The notes: generated by a model from the sequence alone, not told the origin. Numbered from the stretch's first letter, positions 24,830 through 37,879 are shown. The stretch is DNA of 64,000 bases from Takifugu bimaculatus (GCA_004026145.2 CP034995.1:5568513-5632512); one strand, 5' to 3'. Translations and numbers: made by a program.

Positions 24830-26948
24830 AGGTACGCTGTTACCCAAACAACAAACCATGGGTGACAAGTGACCTGAAGGCCCTTTTGAACAAGAAGAAG
24901 AGAGCCTTCACTGCTGGGGACCCGGCTGAGCTCAAGAGTGTACAGAAGGAACTGAAACGCAGTCTGAAGGAGAGCAAGGACACCTATAGGAAGAAGCTGG
25001 AGGAGAGACTGGAGAGGAACCAGACCAGCGATGTTTGGAGTGGGATGAGAACAATCACTGGCTTCCAGAAGAAAGGAATACGCTCAGCTGATGGGAACGT
25101 GGACCAAGCTAATGAGTTGAACCAGTTTTTCAACAGGTTTGATTCTAGCTCCCCCTCCCCCAGCTGTCCCAATATTCCTCTGGATAACAATGGGTCCCCT
25201 TCACACCTCTCAGAGCCCCTAACATCTCTGCCAGCTTCTTCCCCCTCCCACCCTACATAGATTCCAACATGTCACCCATCCCCCCGACAGGACTATCCTT
25301 CACGTCTGGCCAGGTGAGGAGAGAGCTGGAGAGGCTCAACCAGAGAAAGGCTGCCGGACCGGACGGCATCAGCCCACGAGTGCTGAAGAGCTGCTCCAGG
25401 CAGCTCTGTGGAATACTGCAGCACCTGTTTAACCAGAGCCTTCATCTTCAGAGGATCCCAGTGCTTTGGAAGACATCCTGCCTGGTCCCGGTGCCGAAGA
25501 AGACCCGTCCTGTGGCACTGAGTGACTACAGGCCAATAGCACTGACCTCCCACATTATGAAGGTCATGGAGCGGCTGGTGCTGTCACACCTCAGACCTCT
25601 GGTGAGTCCCCTTCAGGACCCTCTGCAGTTTGCCTATCAGCCCAAGGTGGGGGTTGATGACGCAGTGATATAACCTGCTACAGAGGGCTTACTCCTCCTT
25701 GGACAGACTAAACACCACAGTGCGGGTCATGTTCTTCGACTTCTCTTCTGCCTTCAACACCATCCAGCCAAGACTGCTGAGGGCTAAGTTGGAGAACATG
25801 CAGATGGATGCTCCCCTTGTTTCTTGGATCGAGGACTACCTGACAGGTCGGCCACAGTTTGTGAGACTGCGGAGCTGTGTGTCCGACCCCCTGATGAGCA
25901 ACACAGGAGCTCCTCAAGGAACTGTGCTCCCCCCCTTTCTGTTCACCACCTACACAGCTGACTTCCAGTACCACTCTGAGACATGTCATCTCCAGAAGTA
26001 CTCGGATGACACAGTCATAGTCGGGTGTGTGGAGAATGGACAGGAGGATGAATACAGGGACCTTGTGGAGAGTTTTGTCAGGTGGAGCAGGGAGAACCTT
26101 CTGCAGCTCAATGTGACCAAGACGAAGGAGATGGTGGTGGATTTCAGAAAAAGCAAGTCCCCTCCCTCCCCAGTCTGCATTAGTGGGAAGGATGTGGAAA
26201 TAGTCTCATCTTACAGGTTCCTGGGTGTTCAGCTGGACAATAAACTGGAGTGGTCCACAAACACCGATGCTGTCTACAAGAAGGCCATGAGCAGACTCTA
26301 TTTCCTCAGGAGACTCAGGTCCTTCAGTGTTTGCAGCAGGATGCTCCACATGTTCTACCAGTCTGTCATGGCTAGCACCATCTTCTTTGCTGTAGTGTGC
26401 TGGGGTGCAGGCATTAAAGCAAAGGATGCCAACAGATTTAACAAACTCATTAAAAAGGCAGGGTCTGTTGTTGGATTTAAACTTGCTAACTTAGACGAGG
26501 TGGTGAGAGACAAGATGGTGCTGAAATTGCGGACAATCATGGACAATCCCTCCCACCCCCTCCATAACACAGTGGACAAACTGAGAAGCAGCTTCAGCAG
26601 CAGACTCCTGCAGCCTCGCTGCTCTAAGGAACGGTACAGGAAGTCATTCCTGCCGTCCGCCATCAGACTGTATAACTCATCCTAACCCAGCCAATAACAA
26701 TAACTGTGTAATGCTTATGTTGTAATTTTATTTCTATTTTATTCTATATTTATGTATATATGCTTATAATATGTATATAGTATGTATATATTATATATAT
26801 ATATGCTTATAATATATGCTGAATATATGCTTATAACATTCTAATCTTATCTGTATTTATTTATTCTGTTTCTATACTTTGTATAGGTTGCTACTACAAT
26901 TCAATTTCCCCACGGGGATGAAAAAAGTACATCTTAATCTTAATCTTA
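24830..26948 (+). mobile_element. 5'-truncated Rex1/CR1-like LINE
   Basis: Three pieces of a non-LTR pol: 24862-25260 (linker after the endonuclease, KKKRAF), 25269-25673 (RT start with KAAGPDGISPRVLKSC and DYRPIALTS) and 25699-26685 (FFDFSSAFNTIQP, GAPQGTVLPPFLFT, catalytic YSDDTVIVG, then the thumb). Stops or frameshifts separate them and the endonuclease is absent. The 3' end has a CCCCACGGGG stem and short ATCTTA repeats, as expected for target-primed insertion. The clade is inferred from motif style; a related copy is at 58.5-61.85 kb. Confidence 0.8.
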
Positions 26949-27717
26949 AAACAACTGGGAAGAAACAAGGGTGCGGCTGTAGCTAGTCATTGTGCAAGCT
27001 AAGCTAATGCGTGTAGTTAGAACAGGAGCCTCTAACCTTTAGCGTCATCTTGGTGATACTATATGATACTATAGGCTGAGGCTGCTGAGGTACAGAGACC
27101 TGATCACCATATCTGTCTGTAGGTATCACTCCCCTCACTGACTGCTCAGTTTTCTTAACCAGATGATGTATAACTAAAGTTGAATATAAAATTTGAATGT
27201 TGTAAAATATTTTTGTCTCTTTGAATATCCGTGAAAGTTTTTTTCCCTTGACCTCTTTAACCCTTTCAGGGTCCTGGGGGTACTGCAGCCTATCCCAGCT
27301 GCATACAGTTGAGGGGAGGGTAGACGTGCTCATCGCAGGGCCCTGTGTGAGCATTTGGGGGTCGGTATCTTGCTCAAGGGTAGCAGTGCTCTGAAGGTGT
27401 CCACCTGCTACCAGGACACCTTCTAAATTTTGCCGACATTTGGGCTTGAACAGAAACCCCTCCGCTCCTCCTGTAGCCCCCTACCGTCTGAGTTGTTTGG
27501 GGTTTTTGAATATATGTGTAAGTTCAGTTGGTTAGATCTCTTTAGCGAACTCTGTCTCCGTGTTTGCTCACTTTTTTTTCTTCCTGACTGTCGTCTTCGA
27601 TTGGCCACGCCCCTGGATGTGGTTTTGGGGCGGAGGTCTGTTCTGGAGTTTTAACGGAGAAAAAGTCGGCTGTTGTGAATTTTCCAAACTTGTCCGGATA
27701 CTTTTTACTTCATCATC
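26949..27717. promoter_or_regulatory. calpain upstream region and likely promoter
   Basis: The distal part includes a degenerate copy of a common fish repeat (GCAGCCTATCCCAGCTGCAT near 27280). The proximal part has an inverted CCAAT (GATTGG) beside a GC-type box (CCACGCCCC) at about 27599-27613, roughly 110 bp before the ATG. No TATA box was seen. Promoter function is inferred. Confidence 0.45.
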
Positions 27718-30700
27718 ATGTCAGGTGTGGCGTCCACTCTGGCCAAGAAGCGGGCCCTGGCAGCAGGCTTCGGTACCAACGCCAACGCGGTTCCGTACCT
27801 GAATCAGAACTTCGCGGCTCTGCGTGCCGAGTGTCTGTCTGCGAGGAAACTGTTCTGCGACCCGGCCTTCCCCGCCGCCCCAGAGGCCCTGGGCTTCAAG
27901 GAGCTGGGCCGGAGTTCAAACAAAGTCCGTGGAGTTACCTGGAAGAGACCCGCGGTAAGAGTAACCGGGTTTGGGTCCGGCTCTGGGTCTGGGCCGGGGC
28001 CCGTGGGGTGTGGTGGTGTTTTTTGGGGGTGGGGCGGTTGGTACAGTACCCGCAGTGGTGCTCAAAAACAGCTTAAATCTAGATGAAGTACTCTGTGTAA
28101 GCTGTGATCGAAGTACTCTTGGAGGGTTAGAGTAATTAAGGGTTAGGGTTAGTAAGGGTTAGGTTAGGGTTAATTACCCTCCCAACGAAGTACAAATACC
28201 ACACTGATGCAGCACTACAGTAGCTTTTAACAGAGTATCTACAATACTGCATTTGAGTACTGCACTCGTTTATGATGGATCATCTCTGTCCGTGCGCACT
28301 CGCACGGTTCAGCTCAGCTGTGATACTGTTTACATGTATGTCAAATACATGAAGTACTGGGCCAGCGCTGTCAGAGATCCTACATACTCAACAGATGAGT
28401 CATTACAAAGTCTAAACAGGATGTTCCTGCTTTTTCTGACACACGCATTTTAGTGTTTAGTTTTTTCAGGGTTTTTTTTTTTTTAAATTTAGATCTTTCT
28501 GATTTTTCTTTTCTTTTAACACTGAGTTCATTCATCCATCAGGAGCTGGTCTCTAACCCCGAGTTCATCATGGGCGGAGCCACCAGGACCGACATCTGTC
28601 AGGGGGCTCTGGGTAAGTTTTGTACTTTAGGCTATCCTGAATGCAGCGTGACAACACAGGTAACGCTCTTCTGTCCAATGGGATGGCAGTTTTAACACCT
28701 GTGACTCATGTTCAAACGTTTGTCCGTCCATCCATCCATCCATCCATCCATCTTCTGCTAAAGTTGCACTATGTGATCTTGTTTGAAACAAATACAGAGC
28801 AAGTTACGAACAGAGCAACGAGTCATTGGTTAGAACATGGTTTGTTATGTTTTGGTGGACAGTCTGTCCCCAGCGTGTGTGATTTTGACAATAACAACCG
28901 CATGTTGACTCCAATCGCTCTGAAACCATGCAAGGCCCAAAGTGCACCTTTAGTTGTTCCCGATGTTGATCCCTGGGCGATTCTGACCACAGAACCTGAA
29001 CAAACTAGGGATGGGCCAATCTGATCCAGTATCGGGTTCCGATACGATGTAATTCACTGATTGGAACTTTCAAATCCTGTGACGGGTGCAGTTTGGACCC
29101 AAATGCAGCACTCTGGAAAGCTGGACCGTAGTAATAACTTTTATTAACACACGGGCAAACAGGAACTCAGGCAGACAAGGAAACACAGGAAATAGTCCGT
29201 TCTTCAGGCTCTGGGCCCGCACAACGTCTATGGGTTGCAGGCTCGGGGAGTGGGACGAGCAGCAGCGAAGTCGGGGCCGGGCGGAGAAGTCTAAACCAGG
29301 TGAGCAGACAGGAACCAGAGACGCTGAGGCAGAAGTCGTAGTCAGAGGCAGAAAGCAGGTAGGTTGTCCGGGGAACAGGCAAGGCAGGCAGAACGAAGAC
29401 AGGCAGGGTCGGTAACGGGTAATCCGGCAGGGAAACAACGCTGGAAAGTCTCGCATGAAAGCAGAAGAACAATCTGGCACTGAGTGAGTGTGAGGCTGGA
29501 GAATATATACACTGGTAGGTGAGCTGATTGATGAGTGAGGGCAGGTGTGGTGATCAGTGACTGAGAGCAGGTGTGGTGATCAGTGACTGAGAGCAGGTGT
29601 GGTGATCAGTGACTGAGAGCAGGTGTGGTGATCAGTGACTGAGAGCAGGTGTGGTGATCAGAGGGTGTGGTGTGAGCAGGGCAGTGGAAAAGTACTGGGA
29701 CAGGAGGGAACTGGGGAAAAGGGGCTGTGACAAATCCAATCTGTAAAAATTTGCAATCCATGCGTTATGTCTGTCCTTTAATGTTGTTTGCTGAAATGAC
29801 TCTGCAAGTGATTCCTGGCTGGTCTGCAGCTGGCTGCAAACTACAGAATGGATTTCCTGAATGGATGTGTGTCTTAAGACATTAGAGAATGGAGATACTG
29901 TTCCACAATTTGCAGCCAGCAGGCTCAGGCTAGCAAACTTTTACACACAATATGTCTGCTGTGTCTACACTGTAAATGTCACAAAGCAAGATCCAGCAGC
30001 TCCTTCGTGAGGTACAATACCATTAACGTAATCAAACTTCTGAAAAAGCATCACATGAGAGAGAGCATGAGAAATATTCAACCAAGGGGCAGAACGATGA
30101 AAACAACTGTTAGCAATCATTTCTGAATTGGTTTTCAGGATGGGATTTTTCCTGTTAACATGATTTCCTGTTTTTCTGACCTGCTACTCTTGGTATCAGA
30201 TCCAAAGTGGAAAAAATATGGATCCATGTGTCTCTTGAACCAACCACAATTTTCTGAGTTCATACAGAACCAAAACCATTGCCATGAAGCTTGACTGTTC
30301 AGCTGAGACGTCCAGTCAATATTCAGGTTCAAAGAGGTTTCATCATTTAGTCCTCAGAGACATCTCAGTGAAGTCGGCGCCACATAGAGTCCAGCACTTA
30401 TGCTAAACAAATATTCTGCTGGCACCATCACGCTCGTCTGTGATTGGCTGAGGCGGGCTCTATTGTTTTTAACAACCACCAAGGAAACACACACCCAGCA
30501 CACGCGCACACACACACTAACATGGACACCCACAGTTTGTTGTCATGACTCATAAATGCCTCATGCCTTTTTTAGCCCAAAGCAACTCTGCTTGTGAAAC
30601 AGATTAAGACAAACACAAACTCGCTCACACAGAAGTCTTCAGCTGCTGATAGTAGGAATCAGTCTCGGAGTGAAACACCTCAAAGGTCTCATGGATAGCT

Positions 30701-33700
30701 ATGGACATGGATAGCATGGATAGCTCATGACACCAGTATTATTATAATTTTTAGTAGCATGTTAGCATAAGCAGCTACAGATCCAGTTCTATGTTCTACT
30801 GAGTTTAACATTTACCTGATGCCAAAGGTGGTTAAAATGATAATGACAAACACTAGGAGCATTTCTAGACACCTTGGAGGGCCCAATAGAAGCACTCCTA
30901 CCAGGATGAGGATTCAATCCAGAAATCCTTTTGAAATACAAATGTGCAAAAATTGTATAACATACTAAGTTCACTTATTTCTATCTTAGTCTGCCTATTC
31001 TGCAGAGAAAGTGAAGTGCTCCCCGTGGCTCAAACTGGAATCCTAACCGTTTGGCTAATGTGCTGCTGTGTGGATGAGAACCTGTCCAGCAAACTTATCT
31101 CCTCCTTTGGTTGATTCCAAAAGATGTGATCTGAGTTTCTGCTTTGGTCATCTGCTTCTTTCCATGTCTAACCCTACTTAGAACACCTATAACACATTAT
31201 TGTGTATAAAATCCAATAATTGTATGAAAGTGCATACATTTGAAATGATAGCTGAAAGCTATTAAGGGGCCCTGTGTGTGTGTTGGGGGGTTTCCTGATG
31301 CATGGACCTTACAGTGGCTACAGCAGTTCAGTTAATTTCTCATTGATGTATAGTGACAGTGTCGGCTGTCCCTTGGGCCCCCTTCTACCTCGGGGGCCCT
31401 AGGCAACTGTTGTGCTGACTAGACTTTGTTTGGCACTGTTTTTCTTTTCGCTGCCTTTGATCTGGTTGTAACGTTGCAGTGTGATTGACTGAAATGTTCA
31501 GGTGACTGCTGGTTGCTGGCCGCCATCGCCTCACTGACTCTCAATGAGTATGTGATGGCCAGAGTGGTTCCCAGTGACCAGGGCTTCGGTGATGACTACG
31601 CAGGCATCTTCCACTTCCAGGTAACAAAGAACTGTTCTGTCCTGACAGTCCTTTTCAAGTAGAAGAAGAGAACATGTTGTAATTTGTTCTCCATGATGAT
31701 GACTGAATGTTCTTTACCATCTTAATCAACAGTTTTGCTCACACATGTTAGTGGCTATGCAAGTGAGGAGCTGTGATGTTTAGATCCAGGGGCAGATGGA
31801 GTCACAGATGTAAAGCCAATTAAAATATTCTTTAATGTGGAGCGTGTGTGTTTTGTCTTGCTGTCTGTAGTTCTGGCAGTTTGGCGAGTGGGTGGACGTG
31901 GTGATCGACGACCGTCTGCCAGTCAAAGACAATGAGCTGATGTTTGTCCACTCTGCAGAAGGACGAGAATTCTGGAGTGCTCTTCTGGAGAAGGCCTATG
32001 CCAAGTAAGAGCAGTCAGTCGGTGGATGTGTGTTGTCTTCAGTCACACCTGTTGAAGCACGTGAAGCATCTGCAGCCTGTTTCAACATGTCCAATGCAGA
32101 ACAGTCACACGTGTCCATGTCCGGATGCATTTGTGGGCCTTCAGCCTGTGTCTTCTGCTCTCAGAGTCAATGGCTGCTATGAAGCTCTGTCTGGTGGCTC
32201 CACCACCGAAGGTTTCGAAGACTTCACCGGAGGCATCGCTGAGAACTACGACCTGCGCCAGCCTCCCTCCAACCTGTTCCAGATCGTGAAGAAGGCCCTA
32301 GAGGCTGGAGCTCTACTGGGCTGCTCTATCGACGTGAGGCTTTTAAAGTGGTGAAACAGGATTTCTGACAAACTGGTCCCTCTGGCACACCTGTAATGTG
32401 TGTTACTTTAAAAATGTGAAGCTTTTCACCACTTCACAAGATGAATGAAGGGGTGAATCTGAAAAGTCAGACTCATGAGACACTTAAGCTGCTTAAAGTT
32501 CATGCTAACATTGAGCTAAAATGGTTTTAAAGTGATGGTGATTACTGGTTTGTCCTGATCCCAGTGAGACATTTGATCACTGCGGTGGAGCTATGAACTC
32601 AGCATCACAACCATACCTGGAAAACCCCTGTGTTCTCCCAGAGGAGTTATTTTGGAAATACTGTGCTACATGTCAAAGAAAAACAATGTTTCATTCAAAA
32701 AAGTGTTCTCTGTAGTCTGAGTTCTTGATTTATAGCAAGTTTTACATCTCCGGAAATCTGTTGCTTTGGTGCAGATCACCAGTGCGGCGGACTCTGAGGC
32801 GGTCACCCGTCAGAAACTGGTGAAAGGCCATGCCTACTCCCTGACAGGAGCTGTGGAGGTGACGTCACTTCTTTGGTCATAACACAGAATGCCGATGGAA
32901 CGATGTGCAAATCCAATCTTGTACTTCCAGGTGAACTACCGGGGCCGTCAGGAGAAGCTAGTGCGGATGAGGAACCCGTGGGGTCAGGTGGAGTGGACCG
33001 GTGCGTGGAGCGACGGGTACGTCAGTCTCAACAAGCTTAAGTGTCCTCACAGTCATCTTCTAATAAAGCGCAACCTCCTCCATACATCATTTGATGTCAT
33101 GTGACTGTAAGTGTGTCTTCTTTATCACAGGTCGTCTGAGTGGAACTACATGCAGGGGGACTGTCCACATGCTAATGCCGAGGACGGAGAGTTCTGGTAA
33201 TGCAGCCTTCCTACGGTTCTGCTGGGTTCTGTTTGTATCTTCAGAGTGAGAGATCCTCTTGTTCCGCCTCTACAGGATGTCCTTCAGCGACTTCTTACGC
33301 CATTATTCTCGTATAGAAGTGTGCACTCTGACCCCCGACACCATTTTAGACGACTCTGTCAAACATTGGAGCGTCAGTAAATTTGATGGCACCTGGAGAA
33401 AAGGTTCCACTGCCGGAGGCTGCAGGAACCACCCCTGTAAGTTCTGTCACTACCCATGAAGACACCTGCTGCTTTCCCTGTCAGTTGACTCTGACGTTTG
33501 ATCGACAGACACCTTCTGGATGAATCCTCAGTTTGTGATAAACCTGCAGGAGGAGGATGATGACCCAGATGATGGAGAAGAAGGATGCAGCTTTGTGGTT
33601 GGCTTGATTCAGAAGAACCGCAGGAAGCTTAGAAAACAAGGCGAGGACATGCACACCATTGGATTCGCCATTTATGAGGTGTTTGGAGAGGAGATGCAGA

Positions 33701-36700
33701 AGAACCAGTTGATTCTCTAGTTGATGCTCTAGCTAACCTTCTCCTGTCCTCCTTCTTTTTAGGTTCCAGAACAGGTAAAGGGTGGCACTCAGCAGGGTCA
33801 ACCTGTTTACGATAACAATAAACAAATCCTGATCGTCTCCTTTTGTTTTGTAATGTAGACAAAGTGTGACCAGTTAAATTTCCACTGTCTTTGCTGGTGA
33901 CCAGGATCTTTGATCTGTGAACAGACCAAGTGCGGGTTGTTTAGTGAATGTGTGAAATACACAGTCTGTGTTGTGACCTTCCTCCAGTTCAAAGGTCAGC
34001 GTGAAGTACACCTGGACAAGAACTTCTTCCTGAGCCACGCTCAGACAGCCAGGTCCGAAACCTTCATCAATCTGCGGGAGGTGTGCTCTCGCTTCAAGCT
34101 CCCCCCTGGAGAGTACCTTATCGTCCCTTCCACCTTTGAGCCGCACCAGAATGGAGACTTCTGCATCCGAGTGTTCTCCGAGAAGCAGACAGACACCCAG
34201 TAAGACTCTGATGTTAGGGATACTGGTGGGTCTCTGAGTCTCAGCAGTGCTCCTGTTTTCCTGTTTCTCCTGAGGCAGTTCGTGTTTACTTGGTTTTCAA
34301 TGGAGCTTTTGAGACCTGTGCAGTGTGTGTATCTGTGAGTGAAATGGTGACCTGTTTAGGGAAGAGCAACAGTATTGGGACACGGCTGAGTATTTCTAAC
34401 CTTGCGATTTCCCATCAGGCCTTGTGACGACCCCATCAACGCTGATTTGGATGATGTGAGTGAGTTCTTGGAGGTCTGTGGGGCACTAAAGTAAAGGAGC
34501 CACAGCTAATGTGTCTGTTGTCATGGTAACTGTTCAGGAGACAGTATCAGATGAGGATGTGGATGCAGGATTCAGAGGTCTCTTCACAAAACTGGCAGGA
34601 AACGTACGTCTGTAATTGTGTTTTGTGGTCTACAGGTGATGACACAATGGAGGTCAGGTTTAAGTGTGTGCTTTTTTTTTTCAGGACATGGAGATCTCTG
34701 CAGTGGAGCTCCAAACCATCATGAACAAGATTGTTGGCAAACGTAGGTGTCGTTTCCATACAGGTGCTCAGGTTTTTCCTCTGTTCACATTTACACTTCC
34801 TGTGTCCTCCCCACAGGAAGTGACATCAAAACCAATGGCTTCAGCATGGAGACCTGCAGGGTCATGGTCAACCTGATGGATGTATCCTTCACCATCAAGT
34901 TGTTTAAACTTTGTCCCACCAGAGAGAAGAAAATTCTCTTGCTGAAGTTAAACTTCAGAGTTTGCACTGAAGTCCTGGACATCCTGACAGTGTCATTTAG
35001 GAACTATTCATTGTTTCATGGCGAATCTTCACAGATTGGACTGAACTGATGTTCATGGCAACATTCTGGCCGCTCACCTGCTGGTTCCTGGCATAGTTTT
35101 CCCCTACAACCCTGAGTAGGAATAACGGGAGGCCAGCAAAAGATGGAGGGTTTGGGGGGATTGGAAGGCATTGACATGGGTTTGTTTCACATTTCTTTAA
35201 CTTAGCAGCAGGACAGTGGAAATGGAAAGCTGGGCCTGGGAGAGTTTGCCACCCTGTGGAAGAAAATCCAGAGATACCTAGTGAGACCTAACTGTCTGTC
35301 AGTGTGTCTGTCTGTCATTACCTGTACATGACATTTTCAAAAACCAATTATTGCCTCAATCCGACTGTAACTGGACAACTTATTGTGTGTAAACTGATAT
35401 CACAGCTTTGTATCTGACTAAGACCCCAGATAATGAGCTAGTAGAATGATGGTCCAAAACCTCCACACTGGTGTCTGACCCTGGAACAAAAACTTTTAAG
35501 AAAGCTGGCATTAGCATACGACATTCTTGTCTCTCAAACTCACCAGGACCAGGAGGGCATGTCAACGTCTTCTCATGTACAATCAGTGAGGTAAACTTTA
35601 AATAAAGATTAACAAAGCTGTGCGATTATTCATCCTGTTGTTGGAAGGGCTGCTCCACTGTCTGATTCCACTTGTTTATCTGATGTAATAGGTCAACTAG
35701 AAAGAGGATATATTAGTCTGCAGTAAGACTCCTAGTGCCCCCCTAGGGTTGGGGAGGACGACATGTTCCCCTCAGTTATCCAACTTTATCCGTTGCCTGT
35801 AAACTGGGACAAGGAACCAATTCAGAGCAGACACCAAAGTCCAATTATGAGCATAGCTGGATTAAACTGAGCATGGAAACATACTGAGTAAGACTGACTG
35901 AATTGTTTGCCTTTGTGTCTGCAGTCCATCTACAAGAAGAACGACATTGATAATTCAGGGACGATGAGCACACCAGAAATGAGGGTTGCCTTCAAAGATG
36001 CAGGTTGGTAAAAGCATTGTGATGGTTGTCTGTGATGGTCCTGTTGTTGTGACAGTCCTGTTATTGTGACAGTTGTCCTTCATCCAGATCAGATTATGTT
36101 CAATCAAAATTATTTTTTAAAATCTGTAATTTCAGCATGTTTTAAGAAGACAATGGTGGATGACATCACCACCCCAGAAAAAAAAAGCTCTTGCGCAGTG
36201 TATTGACAGTGATCTCTGATAAGCTCGCTTCTGTGGCTAGCTGAAATACTCCTTCTTCTGGGTTTATATTAATGGTTGATTTCTGTGTCCTCCTGCTTTC
36301 TGGATTGCGTCACTATGCTGATGGTATGTTACTATCTGAGGTTTATTAGAATCGTTAGCATCAGATCCTGCAATGTCATCATCACAGTTCTTGACAGTGG
36401 AGTGTTAACTGTTAGCATCAACACAATAATGCAAATGCCAATGGTTCTTGTCCAAGGTTTCACCCTCAACAATACCATCTATCAGCTGCTGGTGGCCAGA
36501 TACTCTGATCCCAACATGACCATTGACTTTGACAACTTTGTGGGATGTCTGATGAGGCTGGAGATGATGTTCAGTGAGTCAAAAACAGCTCCTAGCTAAC
36601 AAGCTAATGCTTCCATTACTTTATAGACAATTGTAGAGCTTCAGCAAAAATCAAGATTCCTCTTTGAATCAGTTGGAACTTGAAAGCAGCACCTTTCAGG

Positions 36701-37115
36701 AGAGCTTTGATCTTCAAATCAGTTTCCATTTTCAGGAATTTTCAAGAAGTTGGATGTTCAGAACAGCGGCTTGATAGAGCTGAACTTCCAACAGGTAAGA
36801 CCAGAGGGAACATTCTGGGTCTTCTCAAGGACTTGGTGACAACTTGTCTTTGTAGATTCTCAATCATCCAGGTCATTGTATCCAAGGTAGTTTTCTATGT
36901 CAACTGGACTGGGTTTCTTCTCTTGAAGACGTTTCGCCTTCTATCCAGAAGGCTTCTTCAGTTCTGAAGAACTGAACTGAAGAACTGAAGAAGCCTTCTG
37001 GATAGGCAAAACGTCTTTAAGAGAAGAAACCCAGTCCAGTTGACATAGAAAACTACCTTGGTTTGTGACAACTTCTCTCTTCTTCCTGCAGTGGGTGAAC
37101 TTCTCCATGGTTTAA
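27718..37115 (+). CDS. classical calpain large subunit (Ca2+-dependent cysteine protease)
   Basis: Cytosolic protease cutting substrates at limited sites. Twenty-one exons give 697 aa: 27718-27954, 28543-28612, 31502-31620, 31871-32004, 32165-32333, 32775-32858, 32931-33016, 33131-33196, 33276-33436, 33509-33678, 33763-33774, 33988-34199, 34419-34455, 34538-34603, 34685-34742, 34817-34881, 35212-35280, 35925-36003, 36457-36573, 36736-36794, 37092-37115. The triad is intact: Cys in GDCWLLAAIA (exon 3), His in GHAYSLTGA (exon 6), Asn in RMRNPWG (exon 7). The C2-like domain (FWMNPQF, PPGEYLIVPSTFEP) is followed by an acidic linker and a penta-EF-hand (DMEISAVELQTIMNKI, GKLGLGEF, DNSGTMSTPEMR). 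Length and layout fit the CAPN1/2/8/11 class. Proximity to aars2 resembles human CAPN11 near AARS2, so an 11-type ortholog is my guess. Exon 17 has three in-frame acceptors. Confidence 0.93.
28117..28185. repeat. small foldback with TTAGGG units
   Basis: 69 bp with imperfect inverted ends (TTGGAGGGTTAGAGTAATTA against TAATTACCCTCCCAA) around several TTAGGG-like units, flanked by the direct repeat CGAAGTAC (28109-28116 and 28186-28193). It lies in calpain intron 1. It could be a miniature element with an 8-bp duplication, or chance within AAGTAC-rich sequence. Confidence 0.45.
29078..29732 (-). mobile_element. solo LTR in calpain intron 2
   Basis: A 655-bp unit that begins TGTGACGGG and ends CTGTGACA, flanked by the exact 5-bp duplication AATCC (29073-29077 and 29733-29737). 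On the minus strand a TATA-like GTATATATTC (near 29503) precedes AATAAA (near 29137), the order expected in an LTR. It holds a 26-bp tandem repeat at the U3 end. The superfamily cannot be assigned; a 5-bp duplication suits Ty3/gypsy-type elements. Confidence 0.75.
29532..29660. repeat. 26-bp minisatellite in LTR U3
   Basis: About five near-identical copies of a 26-bp unit beginning GATCAGTGACTGAGAGCAGG. It lies upstream of the LTR TATA in the minus orientation, where retroelement enhancer repeats often sit. Confidence 0.9.
29733..31501. other. rest of calpain intron 2
   Basis: About 1.8 kb without a recognised exon or element terminus; short CA-rich stretch near 30490-30520. Confidence 0.4.
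36882..37061. repeat. long inverted repeat (foldback) in calpain last intron
   Basis: Two arms of about 83 bp (about 36882-36964 and 36979-37061) are near-perfect reverse complements around a short loop of GAACTGAA units. The outer ends read CCAAGGTAGTTTTC and GAAAACTACCTTGG. Transcribed, it would form a strong hairpin ending 30 bases before the acceptor of the final exon. A degenerate relative lies near 38250. Confidence 0.85.
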
Positions 37116-37879
37116 ACCCCATTTGGACTTCCTGCAGGATCCCATGTCACTGACTTCCTTTCTAAAATCATCACTAATCAATAAATGTATCCAACACTCC
37201 AAAAAGTGGTGTCAGAGTGTTTCTTGTGATGTGCTGCAGGGGGTGTCAGCAGAGTACAGACCACATGTTCCACATTTTTCCACAGCTCAGGAGCAGAACT
37301 AGTGCTGGATTGGCCTGGCAGTCGTGAGCGTTACTGGTTTCGCTGGGATTAACGGGATTTTAACTAGTGCCAGAAATAGTGTCCTGGGAGCCAATCAGAG
37401 AGCTCAGTGGTGACATCATCCTATCATTGAGCCGAGATCATCTTCAGCAGTAAAAAGCAAATAGTTTTAAGAAGCCTTGAAGAAGATCATTTTGGTTTAT
37501 TGATCAGTTACAAAAGGTCCGATTGAATAATAGCTGGTTTGGATCGCGTAATTGATTGCATTTTTTCCATGTTGACGGTGATTTCTGCCACCGGGAAACT
37601 GGACCTGGACTAGTTGTTGGTACTACAGAGAGTGCTGAGTCAGCTGTCCTGCTGCCATTATCAATGCTGTTGAGTGTTATTATTTGATGACGCCCTTACC
37701 CTATTGGTTACGGTACTGTATTTTGTGGTGTCATACAATGTTTATGAACTTTATGTCACCTGTAGGATGTGACGTTGCGCAGCGAAAGCTCCTTGTATGT
37801 TCCGGTTAAGAGCGCGAGAAGCTGAGTAGTTCCTGTTCCTATAATAAAGAATATACCACCAGGCTAAAGTCACTGAAGG
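37116..37879. other. between calpain and calpain pseudogene, possible LTR-like remnant
   Basis: Contains ATAATAAAGAATA near 37845 in an LTR-like context, but I found no clear TG..CA ends or target duplication. An AATAAA near 37180 may serve the calpain. Confidence 0.3.

Noticed and set aside
29532..29660. Evenly spaced repeats resembling a CRISPR array
   Set aside because: The units are contiguous 26-bp tandem copies without unique spacers, inside an LTR of a vertebrate genome.
37240..37875. Another solo LTR
   Set aside because: AATAAA and a promoter-like stretch are present, but no matching ends or target duplication could be found.
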